In this document: positions 1-6,565 of the stretch, piece by piece
Layout: each line of letters opens with the position of its first letter
How positions within the stretch are numbered: the first letter of the stretch is position 1
DNA from: an uncultured Dorea sp.
GTDB taxonomy: Bacteria > Bacillota > Clostridia > Lachnospirales > Lachnospiraceae
Direction of reading: 5' to 3'
DNA: 14,205 nt
NCBI GenBank assembly: GCA_910589275.1
Contig: CAJUTH010000054.1
Coordinates: 2,472-16,676 of the forward strand
The notes under the pieces: generated by a model
Seen by the model: the letters and a program-made list of their open reading frames with translations, nothing else
What the model was told of the DNA's origin: nothing
Databases searched by the model: none
Position numbers and translations under genes: made by a program

Positions 1-977
1 ATTACGCGGCAGGCTATATGTGGGGAATCACCGGGATCGTGTATAACCCCGGGCTTGTAAGCGAGGAGGATGCTTCCAGTTGGAAGATCCTCAACGATCC
101 AGACTATAAGAGACAGGTCACGATTAAGGACAATGTAAGGGATTCGTATTTCGCGGCGGTGGGCGCCATCAAGTCGGAGCTTTTGAATTCCGAAGAATTC
201 AAGAATGATCCGGATTATCAGAAGAGGCTGGAAGAAGAGATGAACGATACGTCGAGGGAGACGATCGCCGACGCGCAGGAGTATCTGCAGGATGTGAAGA
301 ACAATGCGTATTCTTTTGAGACGGATTCAGGGAAGGCGGATATGGTTACGGGGAAGGTGGCAGCGAATCTTCAATGGTCCGGGGATGCGGTCTATACCAT
401 GGACCAGGCGGATGAGGATGATTTCCCGCTGGCGTTTGCCGTGCCGTCGGAGTCGACCAATATCTATTTTGACGGATGGGTGATGTTAAAGAACGGAATC
501 GGAGAGGATGCGGCGAAGCAGCATGCGGCGGAGGCATTCATCAATTTTAATTCCCGTGCGGACAATGTGATCCGCAATATGTATTATATCGGATACACTT
601 CCGTGATCTCCGGCGGAGAGGACGGGCGTATTTTTGAGTATGCGGACTGGTGCTATGGAGCGGAAGAGGAAGAAGAGGATGTTTCGGAGTATGATCTGGG
701 CTATTTCTTTTCCGGAGAGGGGGAAGAAGGGGAGTATGTGATCACGGCTCCCACGGATCAGGTGTACCGGCAGCTTTTTGCGCAGTATCCTGCAAAAGAC
801 GCGATCTCCCGGTCTTCCATTATGGTGTGTTTTGACGAGGAACAGACCAGAGCGATCAACCAGATGTGGATCAATGTCCGCTGCTATAATATCCATGACG
901 TTCCGGGATGGGTCTGGGCGTTTGCCGGCGTCTCGGCCTGCGGGCTGGCGGTCTGGGGGATCAGAAGGCGGATGTGA
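1..977 (+). CDS. Polyamine-type ABC transporter substrate-binding protein, 5' truncated
   Basis: The reading frame is open from base 3 and runs off the left edge, so the N-terminus is missing. About 324 residues remain. The opening YAAGYMWGITGIVYNP corresponds to the PotD-family stretch around the hinge (WGxTGIxYN). Further on there are typical PotD-like pieces: a GKVAANLQWSGDAVYTM segment and a FAVPSESTNIYFDGWVMLK segment that lines the ligand pocket in spermidine/putrescine binding proteins. The protein would bind a polyamine outside the membrane and deliver it to PotABC-like partners, which should lie to the left. Two oddities: an acidic insert (YGAEEEEEDVSEYD) and a C-terminal hydrophobic segment (VWAFAGVSACGLAVWGI) followed by RRRM, which would anchor the protein by its C-terminus. 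That fits Clostridia in which PotD is fused to, or replaces, a lipoprotein form. The family is clear; the exact substrate is inferred. Confidence 0.85.
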   Translation, partial: YAAGYMWGITGIVYNPGLVSEEDASSWKILNDPDYKRQVTIKDNVRDSYFAAVGAIKSELLNSEEFKNDPDYQKRLEEEMNDTSRETIADAQEYLQDVKNNAYSFETDSGKADMVTGKVAANLQWSGDAVYTMDQADEDDFPLAFAVPSESTNIYFDGWVMLKNGIGEDAAKQHAAEAFINFNSRADNVIRNMYYIGYTSVISGGEDGRIFEYADWCYGAEEEEEDVSEYDLGYFFSGEGEEGEYVITAPTDQVYRQLFAQYPAKDAISRSSIMVCFDEEQTRAINQMWINVRCYNIHDVPGWVWAFAGVSACGLAVWGIRRRM

Positions 978-997
978 AGTATATTCTGAAACAATCC

Positions 998-1026
998 TTG
1001 TGCTAAGGCGGTTTTCCTGATATAAT
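998..1026 (+). promoter_or_regulatory. Sigma-A type promoter with extended -10
   Basis: TTGTGC at 998-1003 and TATAAT at 1021-1026 are separated by 17 bases, and TG at 1018-1019 makes an extended -10. It lies 21 bases after the transporter stop and about 120 bases before the lipoprotein start, so it would give that gene a leader of roughly 115 bases. Prediction from consensus only. Confidence 0.6.
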
Positions 1027-1071
1027 AAAGTGAACTTTTGAGAAAAAGAAGTTGACACTGTTTGAGAACAT

Positions 1072-1112
1072 ACGCGTTTTGTTTTGCTTTCGGCAGAGCA
1101 GGACGCGTTTTT
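1072..1112 (+). terminator. Possible leader hairpin with T tract
   Basis: ACGCGT at 1072-1077 can pair with the same self-complementary hexamer at 1103-1108, and TGCT (1085-1088) with AGCA (1097-1100). The stem is asymmetric, with seven unpaired bases on the left against two on the right, and is followed by five T residues. It lies between the 998-1026 promoter and the lipoprotein start, so it could be an attenuator in the leader or the late terminator of the transporter operon. The bulge makes it weak. Confidence 0.3.
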
Positions 1113-1148
1113 GTTTCCAAAAACAAAAAAATGAGAGGAAGTGAGAGC

Positions 1149-1818
1149 ATGAAGAAAAAACTGTTATCGATTGCCATGGCTCTGGTGTTGTGCATGGGAC
1201 TGGCATCCTGCGGAGGCGGAGGAAATTGAAGTGGGCGGTCTGCGTGATTTAGCGGAGGAGTATTTTAATGATTCGCAGGCGGTCACAGACCGGCTCGGCG
1301 GAAAGGTCATAAAAATAACGGGCCAGCTTAGTGTTGACGGACTGTTTATGAGTGGGATTTATACTCCCGATGATGGTTCTGTGAATGAAGCCGGGCTCTC
1401 CTCGGCGGAGGTCAAAATCGAGATGAACTTTTCGGAGGCGGAGCAGGCGCGCGCGGAGGAGGCTATTTTCAATTTGCTGCGCGTTACCATCGTGGGCCGG
1501 ATCGACGAGGGCATGACGGAGGAGGACAGGAATACCAATGGCATGAAGGACGGACAGGACTTTGTATATGAGGGCAAGACCTACTGCTACACCATGAGCG
1601 ACGCGCATTTTGTGACGGATACCTTTGAGTATACAGGGACTTTAGAGAAATTTGATGATGGAGAGTATGGCATCACATATTCGGATGGAAGCGGAGGAAA
1701 CTATGTACAATTCCGCGAGGGAGAGGAAATCCCGCCTGAGGGCACGGAGGTAACGATCCAGTCTAAATTTGTAAGCGGCGGCGGAGCGGGACATGTGGAC
1801 GCGGTCATCGTGAAATAG
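1149..1818 (+). pseudogene. Lipoprotein with OB-fold-like (tRNA_anti-like) domain, frameshifted
   Basis: A well-placed ribosome site (GAGAGGAA, 1133-1140) precedes ATG 1149. From there the frame encodes a classic lipoprotein signal, MKKKLLSIAMALVLCMGLAS-C, with lipobox LASC, then GGGGN and a TGA stop at 1227-1229. The remaining protein continues in another frame (open through 1210-1818, stop TAG): EEIEVGGLRDLAEEYFND, then a beta-rich domain of about 190 residues with GGKVIKITGQL and VTIVGRIDEG, resembling tRNA_anti-like OB-fold lipoproteins of Firmicutes. A net one-base shift inside the GGAGGCGGAGGAAA run (1212-1225) would join the two. The only alternative start in the body frame, ATG 1171, yields a nonsense N-terminus (MPWLWCCAWDWHP) made from the shifted signal peptide, so I do not accept it. 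The break could be a real mutation, a phase-variable tract or a sequencing error. No function beyond exported lipoprotein is claimed. Confidence 0.75.
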
Positions 1819-1901
1819 CGCGGCAGGCCGGAAATCTCCTCAGTTATTGATACAAAAATCTTTAAAATCGGGAGACAGGCTCCATAATACGCGGATCTGA
1901 G

Positions 1902-1969
1902 AAACTGTCCATTTTTATAGTTAGCCGGAAATGCCGGACTGACTATAGGAATGGACGGTTTTCTTTTTT
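1902..1969 (+). terminator. Long rho-independent terminator hairpin
   Basis: AAACTGTCCAT (from 1902) pairs with ATGGACGGTTT (1941-1961 region), TATAGT (1916-1921) with ACTATA, and CCGG (1924-1927) with CCGG (1934-1937), around a short AAATG loop. The right arm runs into a T-rich tract (TTTTCTTTTTT). The stem is long and has a few mismatches. It closes the lipoprotein unit; prfC has its own promoter just downstream. The rest of 1819-2148 holds nothing else that I recognise. Confidence 0.8.
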
Positions 1970-1983
1970 GGAAATTTCCTGCA

Positions 1984-2012
1984 TTGTAGATTCTTTTCAG
2001 CTATGCTATAAT
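1984..2012 (+). promoter_or_regulatory. prfC promoter with extended -10
   Basis: TTGTAG at 1984-1989 and TATAAT at 2007-2012 have a 17-base spacer, with TG at 2004-2005 forming TGCTATAAT. It sits directly after the terminator and about 136 bases before the prfC start, leaving an AT-rich leader in which I see no riboswitch. Confidence 0.65.
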
Positions 2013-2148
2013 GTCTAGCGGTATGAGAATACGGATATACTTTAATATCCAGTTAAGCAAAAGATACGATTCTTAATATAACGATTATGTGGAAAATGTT
2101 ATATGGAAACAAATTATAATGATAGAAGATTGCAGGAGAGTTATAGAC

Positions 2149-3753
2149 ATGCCAGAGCTTACGAATGAGATCAAAGAACAGATAAGAAAGAGAAGGACAT
2201 TTGCCATTATTTCCCACCCGGATGCGGGGAAGACGACTCTTACGGAGAAGTTTCTCCTATATGGAGGAGCCATCAATCAGGCGGGAAGCGTAAAGGGCAA
2301 GGCTACCGCCAGACACGCGGTGTCCGACTGGATGGAAATTGAGAAGGAGAGGGGTATTTCGGTGACCTCTTCGGTACTGCAGTTTAATTATGGAGGTTAC
2401 TGCATTAATATTCTGGATACGCCGGGGCATCAGGATTTTTCGGAGGATACCTATCGTACGCTGATGGCGGCGGACTCGGCGGTGATGGTGATCGACGCGT
2501 CCAAGGGCGTGGAGGCGCAGACGAGGAAGCTGTTTAAGGTATGTACCATGCGCCATATTCCGATTTTTACTTTTATTAATAAGATGGACCGGGAGGCGTT
2601 AGATACTTTTGAACTGTTAGACGATATTGAAAATGAATTAGGAATCGCCACCTGCCCGGTGAACTGGCCGATCGGTTCCGGCAAGAGCTTTAAGGGCGTG
2701 TATGACCGGAAGAAAAAGGAGATCGAATTGTTTTCGGATACCAGAAAGGGAACGACCCATGGGAAGGTAAGAAAGATCGCAGTCACAGACCCGGAGGTGG
2801 ACGCGCTGCTAGAAGAGGGGCAGAAGGCGCAGCTCATGGAGGAGATTGAGCTTCAGGACGGCGCCGGGGCGGAGTTTGATCAGGAGCTGGTGAGCCGCGG
2901 GGAACTGTCGCCGGTATTTTTCGGCTCGGCTCTGACGAATTTCGGCGTGGAGACTTTTTTACAGCATTTCCTTCAGATGACCACGTCGCCTCTTCCGCGG
3001 AAGTCCGATCAGGGGCCGGTGGATCCGATGGAGGAGCCGGATTTCTCTGCATTTGTCTTTAAGATTCAGGCGAATATGAACAAGGCCCACAGGGACCGGA
3101 TTGCATTTATGAGGATCTGCTCGGGGGCTTTTGAAGCGGGGATGGAGGTACACCATATCCAAGGCGGGAAGAAGGTGAGGCTCTCCCAGCCCCAGCAGTT
3201 GATGGCAAGCGAGCGGAAAATGATCGAAAATGCCTACGGAGGAGATATTATCGGCGTATTCGATCCGGGGATTTTTGCCATCGGGGATACGCTGACGGCT
3301 TCCGCGAAAAAATATGCCTACGAGGGGATCCCTACCTTTGCGCCGGAGCACTTCGCAAGGGTGCGTCAGGTGGACACCATGAAGCGGAAGCAGTTCATCA
3401 AGGGGATCAACCAGATCGCGCAGGAAGGCGCGATCCAGATCTTTCAGGAGTACAATACAGGTATGGAGGAGATCATCGTAGGGGTGGTGGGCGTGCTGCA
3501 GTTCGATGTGCTCAAATATCGTCTGGAAAATGAATACAATGTGGATATCCGTCTGGATAACCTGCCCTACGAGCATATCCGCTGGATCGAAAACGAGGAC
3601 GTGGATCTGGATAAGTTAAAAGGCACATCCGATATGAAGAAGATCAAGGATCTAAAAGATAGGCCGCTGCTGCTCTTTGTCAATGAGTGGAGCGTGCGCA
3701 TGGTGTTAGAGCGCAATGAAGGGCTGGAGCTCTCGGAATTTGGGCGGTCGTAG
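2149..3753 (+). CDS. prfC: Peptide chain release factor 3 (RF3), translational GTPase
   Basis: RF3 is a GTPase that removes RF1/RF2 from the ribosome after peptide release. The 534-residue product is close to the 529 of E. coli RF3. GTPase motifs are complete: G1 SHPDAGKT (residues 22-29), the switch I region ERGISVTSS, G3 DTPGH (90-94, followed by the family-typical QDFSEDTYRTL) and G4 NKMD (144-147). The middle and C-terminal RF3 domains follow. The frame is open further upstream to 2089, but ATG 2149 is chosen because AGGAGA (2134-2139) is spaced correctly and the family begins with a short helix before RRTFAIISHPDAGK. It has its own promoter and no close partner. A very long hairpin begins 23 bases after its stop, so that element may form part of the mRNA 3' end. 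Confidence 0.97.
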   Translation: MPELTNEIKEQIRKRRTFAIISHPDAGKTTLTEKFLLYGGAINQAGSVKGKATARHAVSDWMEIEKERGISVTSSVLQFNYGGYCINILDTPGHQDFSEDTYRTLMAADSAVMVIDASKGVEAQTRKLFKVCTMRHIPIFTFINKMDREALDTFELLDDIENELGIATCPVNWPIGSGKSFKGVYDRKKKEIELFSDTRKGTTHGKVRKIAVTDPEVDALLEEGQKAQLMEEIELQDGAGAEFDQELVSRGELSPVFFGSALTNFGVETFLQHFLQMTTSPLPRKSDQGPVDPMEEPDFSAFVFKIQANMNKAHRDRIAFMRICSGAFEAGMEVHHIQGGKKVRLSQPQQLMASERKMIENAYGGDIIGVFDPGIFAIGDTLTASAKKYAYEGIPTFAPEHFARVRQVDTMKRKQFIKGINQIAQEGAIQIFQEYNTGMEEIIVGVVGVLQFDVLKYRLENEYNVDIRLDNLPYEHIRWIENEDVDLDKLKGTSDMKKIKDLKDRPLLLFVNEWSVRMVLERNEGLELSEFGRS

Positions 3754-3757
3754 GGGC

Positions 3758-3783
3758 GTGAGCATCGTTGGGGTGAGCATCGT
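3758..3783 (+). repeat. Tandem 15-base duplication
   Basis: GTGAGCATCGT occurs at 3758-3768 and again at 3773-3783, a period of 15 bases. The second copy forms the foot of the long palindrome that follows, so the duplication may have arisen by slippage at the hairpin base. Confidence 0.6.
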
Positions 3784-3984
3784 CCGGCTGTTCTGGCAGA
3801 CTTTGCCATAGGGAGCAGGGCGAGACAACATTCCAGCGAACTCAGCGCTAACGTAATCTAAAAGAAGCTCAGGAATGCCTTCGCTTCTAAGATTACGTAG
3901 GCGCTGATTTCGCTTCCATTAAAAGCGTCTCTGAAATTGCCCTCGCTCCCTATGGCAAAGTCTGCCAGAACAGCCGGACGATGC
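3777..3984 (+). ncRNA. Giant structured palindrome, copy A (unrecognised family)
   Basis: A 40-base arm (3777-3816) is exactly complementary to 3945-3984. Inward the structure continues: AGGGC 3817-3821 with GCCCT 3939-3943; a one-sided bulge TGAAATT (3932-3938); GAGAC 3822-3826 with GTCTC 3927-3931; an internal loop with ACATTCC on the left and ATTAAAAGC on the right; AGCGAA 3835-3840 with TTCGCT 3909-3914; CAGCGC 3843-3848 with GCGCTG 3901-3906; ACGTAATCT 3851-3859 with AGATTACGT 3890-3898; AGAAGC 3863-3868 with GCTTCT 3883-3888; and a 14-base loop TCAGGAATGCCTTC (3869-3882). The loop and internal loops recur almost unchanged in copy B, whose helices differ by compensatory changes. This supports a conserved fold. 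Strand is assigned only relative to copy B. Whether it acts as RNA or DNA is unknown; no transposase or open frame is present. Confidence 0.7.
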
Positions 3985-4180
3985 GCCGAGGCTCCCGGGG
4001 CTTCACCGAGACGGTAAAGAAATAGTGAAGGCTAGCGAAGTTTACCGATACAGAAATATAATGGTTAGGTTGACATGGGAAAAGAAATCAAGCGGTGGAT
4101 GGCTTAATATCCGACGTGTTAGGTAGAGGAAGCAGCGTGGGGCACCCACACGCTTTGGTTGCTGGAGGAGGCGTAAAACA
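3985..4180. other. Non-coding spacer between the two giant palindromes
   Basis: No credible gene is seen. There are two short inverted repeats that overlap and so cannot form as simple nested stems: CTTCAC 4001-4006 with GTGAAG 4025-4030, and CGGTAAA 4012-4018 with TTTACCG 4041-4047. GCGTG 4135-4139 with CACGC 4149-4153 could form a small GC-rich hairpin. TATAAT occurs at 4057-4062 but without a -35. Confidence 0.4.
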
Positions 4181-4362
4181 GCGGGGTGAAGCAGCAGACG
4201 ATCCTTTCGCAGGCAATCAGGGAGTGCTTTTAATGAAGATAAAATAAGGGCTTACGGAGACTTAGGCACGAAGGCTTTCCTGAGTGTCTTAGTCTCCGTT
4301 AGCCGTTAGTTCATCGGAATGTTACTCCGCCTGCGAAAGGATCGTCTGCTGCTTCATCCCGC
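4181..4362 (-). ncRNA. Giant structured palindrome, copy B (unrecognised family)
   Basis: The 34-base arm 4181-4214 pairs throughout with 4329-4362 (one G-U). Read on the minus strand, the interior matches copy A in order: helix GGAGT/ACTCC (4324-4328 and 4221-4225), one-sided bulge CTGATT (4215-4220), internal loop AACATTCC opposite CATTAAAAGC, helix GATGAA/TTTATC, GAACT, GCTAACG, a helix with GAGA/TCTC where copy A has TAAT/ATTA, the CTAA and CTAAG elements, and the 14-base loop TCAGGAAAGCCTTC (13 of 14 identical to copy A). Further pairing outside the arm, TTGCTGGAGGAGG 4159-4171 with CCTCATCCAGCAA 4378-4390 (one mismatch), would lengthen the stem. The outer arms of A and B share no obvious sequence. 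The right foot lies only about 25 bases before the asp23 promoter. Confidence 0.7.
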
Positions 4363-4415
4363 GTCCGGTTCACACCCCCTCATCCAGCAAAAAGCCCCCC
4401 AAACACATTTTTGGT

Positions 4416-4443
4416 TTGCAATTGCGGATAAATTTGTTATAAT
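4416..4443 (+). promoter_or_regulatory. Promoter of the asp23-recN gene run
   Basis: TTGCAA (4416-4421) and TATAAT (4438-4443) have a 16-base spacer, with TG at 4435-4436 giving an extended -10. It is 41 bases before the asp23 start. It appears to serve the whole nine-gene run, since no strong terminator or second clear promoter is seen up to recN. Confidence 0.65.
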
Positions 4444-4484
4444 CGTTATATGAGTTTGAGAATCTGCCAATAGGAGGTTTAGAT

Positions 4485-4862
4485 ATGGGAAAAGAAGAGA
4501 GAAGCACGTACACGATTCAAAAGGAAGAGAGTGTGGGCGAGGTTAAGATCGCGGACGAGGTGGTTGCCTCGATTGCGGCTTTTGCCACGATGGATGTGGA
4601 AGGCGTCGGCTCCATGGGAGGCAACGTAAAGGAAAAGGGAAGGCTCAGTATGAAGTCTCCGTCGAAGGGCGTGAAGCTGGAAGTGTTAGAGGGCGTGGTT
4701 ACCGTGACCCTGACGCTGAATCTGGTGTACGGCTACAGCCTGATCGATGTGTCCAGCAGGATTCAGGAGAAGGTGAAGACTTCCATTGAGAGTATGACTG
4801 GGCTGAAGGTTGCCGATGTAAATATCCGTGTCGCAGGAGTGGATGTACCGGAGGAAGTATAG
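4485..4862 (+). CDS. Asp23/Gls24 family envelope stress protein
   Basis: The 125-residue protein shows the Asp23/Gls24 pattern: GEVKIADEVVASIAAFATMDVEGVGSM near the start, a central KGVKLEVLEGVVTVTLTLNLVYG strand pair, and the C-terminal SIESMTGLKVADVNIRVAGVDV. Family members are small cytoplasmic proteins linked to cell envelope homeostasis; this one is the YqhY-like paralogue that sits before nusB in many Firmicutes. AGGAGG at 4472-4477 is placed well for ATG 4485. Its stop codon abuts the nusB start. Exact function of this branch is not established. Confidence 0.92.
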   Translation: MGKEERSTYTIQKEESVGEVKIADEVVASIAAFATMDVEGVGSMGGNVKEKGRLSMKSPSKGVKLEVLEGVVTVTLTLNLVYGYSLIDVSSRIQEKVKTSIESMTGLKVADVNIRVAGVDVPEEV

Positions 4863-5312
4863 GTGAAGAGGACAGAGCTAAGAGAGCATATATTTAAACT
4901 GGTTTTTGGCACAGAGTTTCATCCGCCGGAGGAACTTACAGGAAGGATGGAACTTTATCTGGAGCAGGAGGAGATTGCCGGGGAGCGTGACAGAGCTTAT
5001 ATCATGGACAAGACAGCAGCCGTGGCCGCCCGCGTAGAGGAGATTGACGGCCTGCTCAACCAGTATAGTACCGGCTGGAAGACGAAGCGCATGAATAAGG
5101 CGGATCTGTCGGTGCTGCGCCTTGCCGTCTATGAGATGGAGATGGATGCGGATGTGCCGGTTTCCGTTGCGATTAATGAGGCGGTGGAGCTTGCAAAGCG
5201 GTTTGGCGGAGAAGACAGCCCTTCCTTTATTAACGGCATCCTTGCCAAAATTGCCTCGGTAAGAGAGGCTGAGGGGGAGCCGAAGAAGGCGGACGGTGCG
5301 TCAGAGCCGTAG
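4863..5312 (+). CDS. nusB: Transcription antitermination factor NusB
   Basis: NusB binds NusE (ribosomal protein S10) and boxA RNA in the antitermination complex on rRNA operons. The 149-residue, helix-rich product contains the hallmark C-terminal stretch PVSVAINEAVELAKRFGGEDSPSFINGILAKI and an N-terminal ELREHIFKLVFGTEF. The start is GTG at 4863, immediately after the asp23 TAG, with GGAGG at 4850-4854; no ATG fits the family N-terminus. The abutting stop and start suggest translational coupling with asp23. A short charged tail (EAEGEPKKADGASEP) extends past the conserved domain. Confidence 0.96.
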   Translation: MKRTELREHIFKLVFGTEFHPPEELTGRMELYLEQEEIAGERDRAYIMDKTAAVAARVEEIDGLLNQYSTGWKTKRMNKADLSVLRLAVYEMEMDADVPVSVAINEAVELAKRFGGEDSPSFINGILAKIASVREAEGEPKKADGASEP

Positions 5313-5344
5313 AGCGTATTTTTGTCCGACAGGAGTTTTGATTG

Positions 5345-6565
5345 ATGGCTAATAATGTATATACAGTAAGACAGGTAAATGCTTATATTAAGAATATGTT
5401 TACCCAAGACTTTATGCTGAACCGGATTTACGTCAAAGGAGAGGTCTCCAACTGTAAATACCATACGTCGGGACATATATATTTTTCATTAAAGGATGAG
5501 TCTGGAACGATTGCCTGCGTCATGTTTGCGGGGCAGCGCGGCGGGCTCTCTTTTCGTATGAAGGAAGGACAGCAGGTCATTGTACTGGGGTCGGTGAGCG
5601 TTTATGAGAGGAACGGCGCTTACCAGCTCTATGCAAGGGAGATCAGGCCGGACGGCGAGGGCGCGCTCTACGAACGGTTTCAGGCGCTTAAGCGGGAGCT
5701 GGAAGAAATGGGGATGTTTGCGGAGGAGTATAAGCAGCCTATTCCTAGGATGGCGATGCGGGTAGGCGTGGTGACGGCGCCCACGGGGGCAGCAGTCCGG
5801 GATATTATGAATATCAGCGCCAGACGCAATCCTTACGTGCAGTTGATTCTTTATCCGGCGCAGGTTCAGGGAGAAGGAGCGAAGGAGAGCATCGTCCGGG
5901 GGATCCGGATGCTGGAAATAATAGGCGTGGATGTGATCATTGCGGGGCGAGGCGGCGGCTCCATCGAGGATTTGTGGGCATTCAACGAAGAAGAGGTGGC
6001 AAGGGCTATTTTTGCATGTAGCGTCCCGGTGATCTCGGCAGTGGGGCATGAGACGGATACTACCATCGCCGATTATGCGGCGGATCTGCGGGCTCCTACG
6101 CCTTCCGCTGCAGCGGAGCTTGCGGTCTGGGACTATGCCCGGTTTGCGGAAGCTATGCGGGGCGGCAGGCAGAAGCTTGACCGTCTGGTGGCTCAGAAGC
6201 TGGAGTGGAACCGGATGAAGGAGAAGGAGCTTCGGGTGAGGCTTTCTTACCTGCATCCGGAGATGAAGCTGAGGGACCGGAGGAATCAGGCCGTGGAGAT
6301 GGAAGATAAGCTTGAGCGGCTGATGGAGTTTCGGCTGCAGTCGGAAAAGCATCGGCTGGCAGTTTTGCTTGAGCGGCTGAAAGGCCTTTCGCCGCTGGAA
6401 AAGCTAAGCCGCGGTTATGCGTTTCTCGAGCGGGAGACCGGACAGGGAAAAAGGGCGGTCAGAAGCGTGAAGCAGGTGCAGAAGGGCGACGTGCTGTCTG
6501 TGTATGTGGCCGACGGAAGGATTCAGGCGGAAGTGACCGGGATCAGGGAGGAAGGATATGAGTAA
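5345..6565 (+). CDS. xseA: Exonuclease VII large subunit
   Basis: XseA with XseB forms exonuclease VII, which degrades single-stranded DNA from both ends. The 406-residue product has an N-terminal OB-fold (about residues 1-100, with GEVSNCKYHTSGHIYFSLKD), then the catalytic-domain signatures GVVTAPTGAAVRDI (141-154), GRGGGSIEDLWAFNEE (201-216) and PVISAVGHETDTTIADYAADLRAPTPSAAAE (228-258), and a coiled C-terminal region that binds XseB. ATG 5345 is preferred to TTG 5342 because AGGAG (5331-5335) is nine bases away and the family starts with a short residue run before YTVRQVNAYIK. Slightly shorter than the Bacillus protein, mostly in the coiled region. It overlaps xseB by eight bases. Confidence 0.96.
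   Translation: MANNVYTVRQVNAYIKNMFTQDFMLNRIYVKGEVSNCKYHTSGHIYFSLKDESGTIACVMFAGQRGGLSFRMKEGQQVIVLGSVSVYERNGAYQLYAREIRPDGEGALYERFQALKRELEEMGMFAEEYKQPIPRMAMRVGVVTAPTGAAVRDIMNISARRNPYVQLILYPAQVQGEGAKESIVRGIRMLEIIGVDVIIAGRGGGSIEDLWAFNEEEVARAIFACSVPVISAVGHETDTTIADYAADLRAPTPSAAAELAVWDYARFAEAMRGGRQKLDRLVAQKLEWNRMKEKELRVRLSYLHPEMKLRDRRNQAVEMEDKLERLMEFRLQSEKHRLAVLLERLKGLSPLEKLSRGYAFLERETGQGKRAVRSVKQVQKGDVLSVYVADGRIQAEVTGIREEGYE

Noticed and set aside
992..1016. CCTT-AAGG hairpin with following T residues as terminator of the transporter gene
   Set aside because: Only four base pairs in the core, and it coincides with a better-supported promoter.
1052..1057. TTGACA as the -35 of a second lipoprotein promoter
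   Set aside because: No -10-like hexamer lies 16-18 bases downstream (CGTTTT region).
1171..1230. ATG 1171 as the start of the OB-fold lipoprotein
   Set aside because: It would produce MPWLWCCAWDWHP, which is just the signal-peptide DNA read in the wrong frame, and it has no ribosome site.
4057..4062. TATAAT in the spacer as a promoter
   Set aside because: No acceptable -35 at 16-18 bases and no gene immediately downstream.
3777..4362. The two palindromes as ordinary MITEs or an insertion sequence
   Set aside because: The ends, which should be conserved as terminal inverted repeats, differ completely between copies, while the centre is conserved. No transposase or clear target duplication is seen.
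3754..4484. CRISPR array in the repeat-rich intergenic region
   Set aside because: There are only two inverted copies, with no regularly spaced direct repeats and no cas genes.
5489..6352. Long antisense frame opposite xseA (and similar ones opposite prfC and recN)
   Set aside because: Low-complexity H/P/R-rich translations without ribosome sites, explained as shadows of well-identified sense genes.
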